From: JACPYF01 sp964348695
GTDB taxonomy: Bacteria; Patescibacteriota; Saccharimonadia; Saccharimonadales; Saccharimonadaceae
NCBI GenBank assembly: GCA_964348695.1
Contig: CAYGDI010000012.1
Coordinates: 1 to 7,294 of the forward strand
Direction of reading: 5' to 3'
Length of the DNA: 7,294 bases
Both the position numbers and the translations under genes were made by a program. The notes under the pieces were generated by a model. It was given only the letters and a program-made list of their open reading frames with translations. It did no database searches and was not told where the DNA came from. Shown here piece after piece: positions 5,995 to 7,294 of this stretch; the stretch's first letter is position 1, and each line of letters starts with the position of its first letter.

Positions 5995-6081
5995 GTTCGC
6001 TCTCGTTAAAGTGCGTCACGAAACTTTACACAAGTGGCGTCTACGGGTGCTCTAAACCAGGAGAGTTTAGGAGAGCGTAAC
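5995..6081. repeat. Possible three-way junction structure
   Basis: The closing helix pairs GTTCGCTCTC (5995-6004) with GAGAGCGTAAC (6071-6081): 10 bp with one bulged T. It encloses two hairpins. In the first, TAAAGT (6007-6012) pairs with ACTTTA (6023-6028). In the second, CTAAAC (6052-6057) pairs with GTTTAG (6065-6070) around the loop CAGGAGA; this hairpin ends flush against the closing helix. Four unrelated arms fitting one fold is unlikely by chance. Either strand could form it. Confidence 0.5.
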
Positions 6082-6094
6082 TGGAAACACCTGC

Positions 6095-6126
6095 GGAGAA
6101 GGCACGATGGGCACAGCTCCTTCTTC
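6095..6126. repeat. Inverted repeat, 8-bp stem with one G-T pair
   Basis: GGAGAAGG (6095-6102) pairs with CCTTCTTC (6119-6126), leaving a 16-nt loop. CACGAT in the loop (6103-6108) is complementary to ATCGTG at 6139-6144, so an alternative fold with the next segment exists. Confidence 0.5.
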
Positions 6127-6128
6127 TT

Positions 6129-6182
6129 TAACGCCGCAATCGTGAATTATCCCTCAACGGCGTAACTGAACAATAACGCCGT
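6129..6182. repeat. TAACGCCG direct repeats with an inverted copy between them
   Basis: TAACGCCG occurs at 6129-6136 and 6174-6181, 45 bp apart. ACGGCGT at 6157-6163 is inverted between them and forms a perfect 7-bp stem with ACGCCGT (6176-6182), or a 6-bp stem with ACGCCG (6131-6136). The two pairings exclude each other. Such a set could be binding sites for a dimeric protein, for example the adjacent AbrB-like or ParB-like products; this is untested. Confidence 0.55.
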
Positions 6183-6198
6183 ACGCAACTTTCGTGCC

Positions 6199-6226
6199 TG
6201 TGGATAATTTGTGCACATGGGGATAA
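6199..6226 (-). other. DnaA-box-like sites on the minus strand
   Basis: TGTGGATAA at 6199-6207 is the exact complement of TTATCCACA. TGGGGATAA at 6218-6226 corresponds to TTATCCCCA, 8 of 9 matches. Both point opposite to the pair at 5827-5843, giving an inward-facing arrangement across about 360 bp. Confidence 0.5.
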
Positions 6227-6265
6227 CTACTTTGTAAATAGGTGGCGTCTCTAGGGGAGTGCCTA

Positions 6266-6271
6266 TATAAT
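6266..6271 (+). promoter_or_regulatory. Consensus -10 box giving a leaderless transcript
   Basis: TATAAT ends 6 nt before the ATG at 6278. Bacterial RNA polymerase usually starts about 7 nt past the -10 box, so the first transcribed base would be at or very near the A of the start codon. The -35 position (about 6243-6248, TGGCGT) is a poor match to TTGACA, which suggests an activator or weak basal use. Confidence 0.65.
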
Positions 6272-6277
6272 CTATGC

Positions 6278-6466
6278 ATGGAAGACTTAACACTAGGAAC
6301 GGTATATAAAAACGGTACGTCGCTCGTGATTTCCCTACCGCGCGGAATGTGTAAAGCGCTCATGATTGAGCGCGGGGATCAAGTAATTATTAGCACAGCT
6401 CGCGGAGGTTTTATAACACTCCGCAAGCTCACGGAAAAAGAAAAGTTACAAGTAATTAAGTACTAG
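6278..6466 (+). CDS. SpoVT/AbrB-type DNA-binding protein (62 aa)
   Basis: This is a small swapped-hairpin transcription factor of the AbrB/MazE class. These act as dimers that insert a beta barrel into the DNA major groove. Signature: GTVYKNGTSLVISLPRGMCK (7-26), then ALMIERGDQVII (27-38) and GGFITLRKL (43-51), the usual strand-loop-strand and R/K-G-D turn. I chose the ATG at 6278 because TATAAT lies 6 nt before it. An in-frame GTG at 6242 would give 12 extra residues encoded by the promoter itself. No MazF- or VapC-like toxin follows; the next gene, 3 nt downstream, is ParB-like. It therefore looks like a stand-alone regulator, possibly controlling its own divergent intergenic region. The family is clear; the target sites are inferred. 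Confidence 0.85.
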   Translation: MEDLTLGTVYKNGTSLVISLPRGMCKALMIERGDQVIISTARGGFITLRKLTEKEKLQVIKY

Positions 6467-6469
6467 CAT

Positions 6470-7294
6470 ATGGACTACGAGACGAAAAACATCCTTCTTA
6501 CTGAAATAGACGAACCCGCCGACGCAATGCGAACTGATATTGATCGTGATGCGATTTTTGAACTCGGTAACGACATAGAGAGAAACGGACTTATAAACCC
6601 GATCACTGTGCGCCCGCGCGGCGAACGGTACGAAATTGTTGCTGGACATCGTCGCTATCTCGCGCACAGATACAAGGGTATAGCGATTATTCGTTGTATC
6701 GTGCGTGAGTTGAACGACGACGAAGCGTTTGCTGTAATGACCAGCGAGAATCTTGCACGTGAAGATGTTAACCCTGTAGACGAGGCTACACACACCGCGC
6801 GACTCATGGAGCATTGCGGCGGCGATATGAGTAAGGTAATGGGAATGTTAAATCGCGGGCGTGAGTGGGTTGTGTCTCGTCTTGCTGTCGCCGAAATGCC
6901 CGACGATCTTAAGTCCCATTTGCGCGACGGTAAAATTAAGCTTGGGGTAGCGCTTGCACTTAACGAAATTACGGACGACCAGGATAGGGATACCTGCCTT
7001 CAAATGGCGGTGTCGCAAGGTGCATCTCTTGTTGTTGCACAGTATTGGGTTGCGCAATGGAAGGCTGGTATATTCGGTAATGCAGCACGCGCGGCTGGGG
7101 CGGGTGTTGATGTTCCTAATGCGCCTTCACCAGTAGTAATGTTACGCGATGCACTCGATGAACAAGACTATCCTGCATCAGATATGGTTACTGTTTTAAT
7201 CTCTCGTAAGAATAGTATTTACATAGAGGGGCTGCGTGAGCATTTGCGCCAAGAGCGTCAGCGTTCCGAGTCCTCCCCGGTTTTGAGCGAGAAT
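6470..7294 (+). CDS. ParB/RepB-family partition protein (partial, 3' end beyond window)
   Basis: The frame is open for 275 codons and reaches the window edge without a stop. Visible order: an N-terminal ParB/Srx CTP-binding domain with GLINPITVRP (40-49), GERYEIVAGHRRYLA (51-65, box II) and ENLAREDVNPVDEA (93-106, box III, which includes the ENxxR CTP-binding motif). A helix-turn-helix central domain follows at about 110-160 (MSKVMGMLNRGREWVVSRL). The rest would be a C-terminal linker/dimer region. ParB proteins bind parS and act as CTP-dependent DNA clamps for segregation; phages also carry ParB-like proteins with other roles. No parA is visible in the window. The start is ATG at 6470, 3 nt after the AbrB-like stop, without a Shine-Dalgarno sequence, so translation is probably coupled. 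No match to the chromosomal parS consensus TGTTTCACGTGAAACA was found here. Confidence 0.9.
   Translation, partial: MDYETKNILLTEIDEPADAMRTDIDRDAIFELGNDIERNGLINPITVRPRGERYEIVAGHRRYLAHRYKGIAIIRCIVRELNDDEAFAVMTSENLAREDVNPVDEATHTARLMEHCGGDMSKVMGMLNRGREWVVSRLAVAEMPDDLKSHLRDGKIKLGVALALNEITDDQDRDTCLQMAVSQGASLVVAQYWVAQWKAGIFGNAARAAGAGVDVPNAPSPVVMLRDALDEQDYPASDMVTVLISRKNSIYIEGLREHLRQERQRSESSPVLSEN

Larger units (their letters stand above)
5806..6277. other. Divergent intergenic region, candidate replication origin
   Basis: This 472-bp gap separates the leftward particle genes from the rightward regulator/ParB genes. It holds DnaA-box-like sites near both ends in opposite orientation and an AT-rich stretch at about 5877-5900. 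It also contains stem-loops at 5935-5951, 5970-5991, 5995-6081, 6095-6126 and 6157-6182, and short repeats (TAACGCCG and GTGGCGTCT). A 49-codon open frame on the plus strand (5906-6055) lies under the stem-loops and has no recognisable product. I see no tRNA. The features fit an origin and/or partition site with divergent promoters; a structured non-coding RNA is an alternative. This is inference from pattern. Confidence 0.5.

Noticed and set aside
5990..6010. GGTTCGCTC resembling a tRNA T-arm
   Set aside because: It lacks GGTTCGANTCC, and no anticodon arm or acceptor stem fits; it pairs instead with 6071-6081.
6242..6277. GTG start adding 12 residues to the AbrB-like protein
   Set aside because: Those codons contain the TATAAT box 6 nt before the ATG at 6278, and the AbrB domain begins right after that ATG.
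6154..6363. 69-codon minus-strand open frame across the intergenic region and the start of the AbrB-like gene
   Set aside because: It runs through the promoter and DnaA-box-like sites and antisense to the AbrB-like gene; no recognisable product.
6446..6814. 122-codon minus-strand open frame opposite the ParB gene
   Set aside because: The plus frame carries all the ParB signature boxes; the minus frame has none and starts inside the gene.

Overview
The window looks like part of a bacterial virus or phage-plasmid genome, probably from an uncultured source. Eight tightly packed genes run leftward. They include a tail-fibre or spike protein, a peptidoglycan amidase with an overlapping small membrane protein, a large membrane protein and probable virion structural proteins. 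A 472-bp non-coding gap separates them from a rightward AbrB-like regulator and a ParB-family gene that runs off the right edge. The amidase, the bacterial -10 boxes and the DnaA-box-like sites point to a bacterial host. Base composition is near balanced and no gene names a host clade. None of the starts I examined has a convincing Shine-Dalgarno sequence. Several have a TANNNT hexamer only 6-10 nt before the ATG, which suggests leaderless or very short-leader mRNAs.

Leftward block, in order of transcription: a 138-aa Ala-rich protein; a 279-aa protein made of two homologous beta-rich halves (a candidate capsid protein); a 98-aa small structural-type protein; a 388-aa fibre/spike protein; a 59-aa single-span membrane protein (holin candidate); a 160-aa amidase endolysin overlapping it by 25 nt; a 143-aa PD-(D/E)XK-like protein with a degenerate active site; and a 647-aa membrane protein. 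Gaps are 3-22 nt, so this reads as one structural and lysis operon. No terminase, portal, tape-measure or sheath gene is visible, but the window is short. A tail-less, membrane-containing virus is possible but not shown.

Intergenic region 5806-6277: DnaA-box-like sites lie at both flanks in opposite orientation, with an AT-rich stretch near the left pair. Between them are several strong stem-loops, including a C(GAA)G triloop hairpin and a possible three-way junction, plus short direct and inverted repeats. It is the best candidate for a replication or partition locus, and it is where transcription diverges.

Rightward block: a 62-aa SpoVT/AbrB-type protein, with TATAAT ending 6 nt before its ATG, is followed 3 nt later by the ParB-like gene. 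Together with the putative origin this suggests maintenance or replication control, while the leftward genes build the particle and release it. The oddest sequence inside a gene is a 77-nt nested inverted repeat in the linker of the 647-aa protein.
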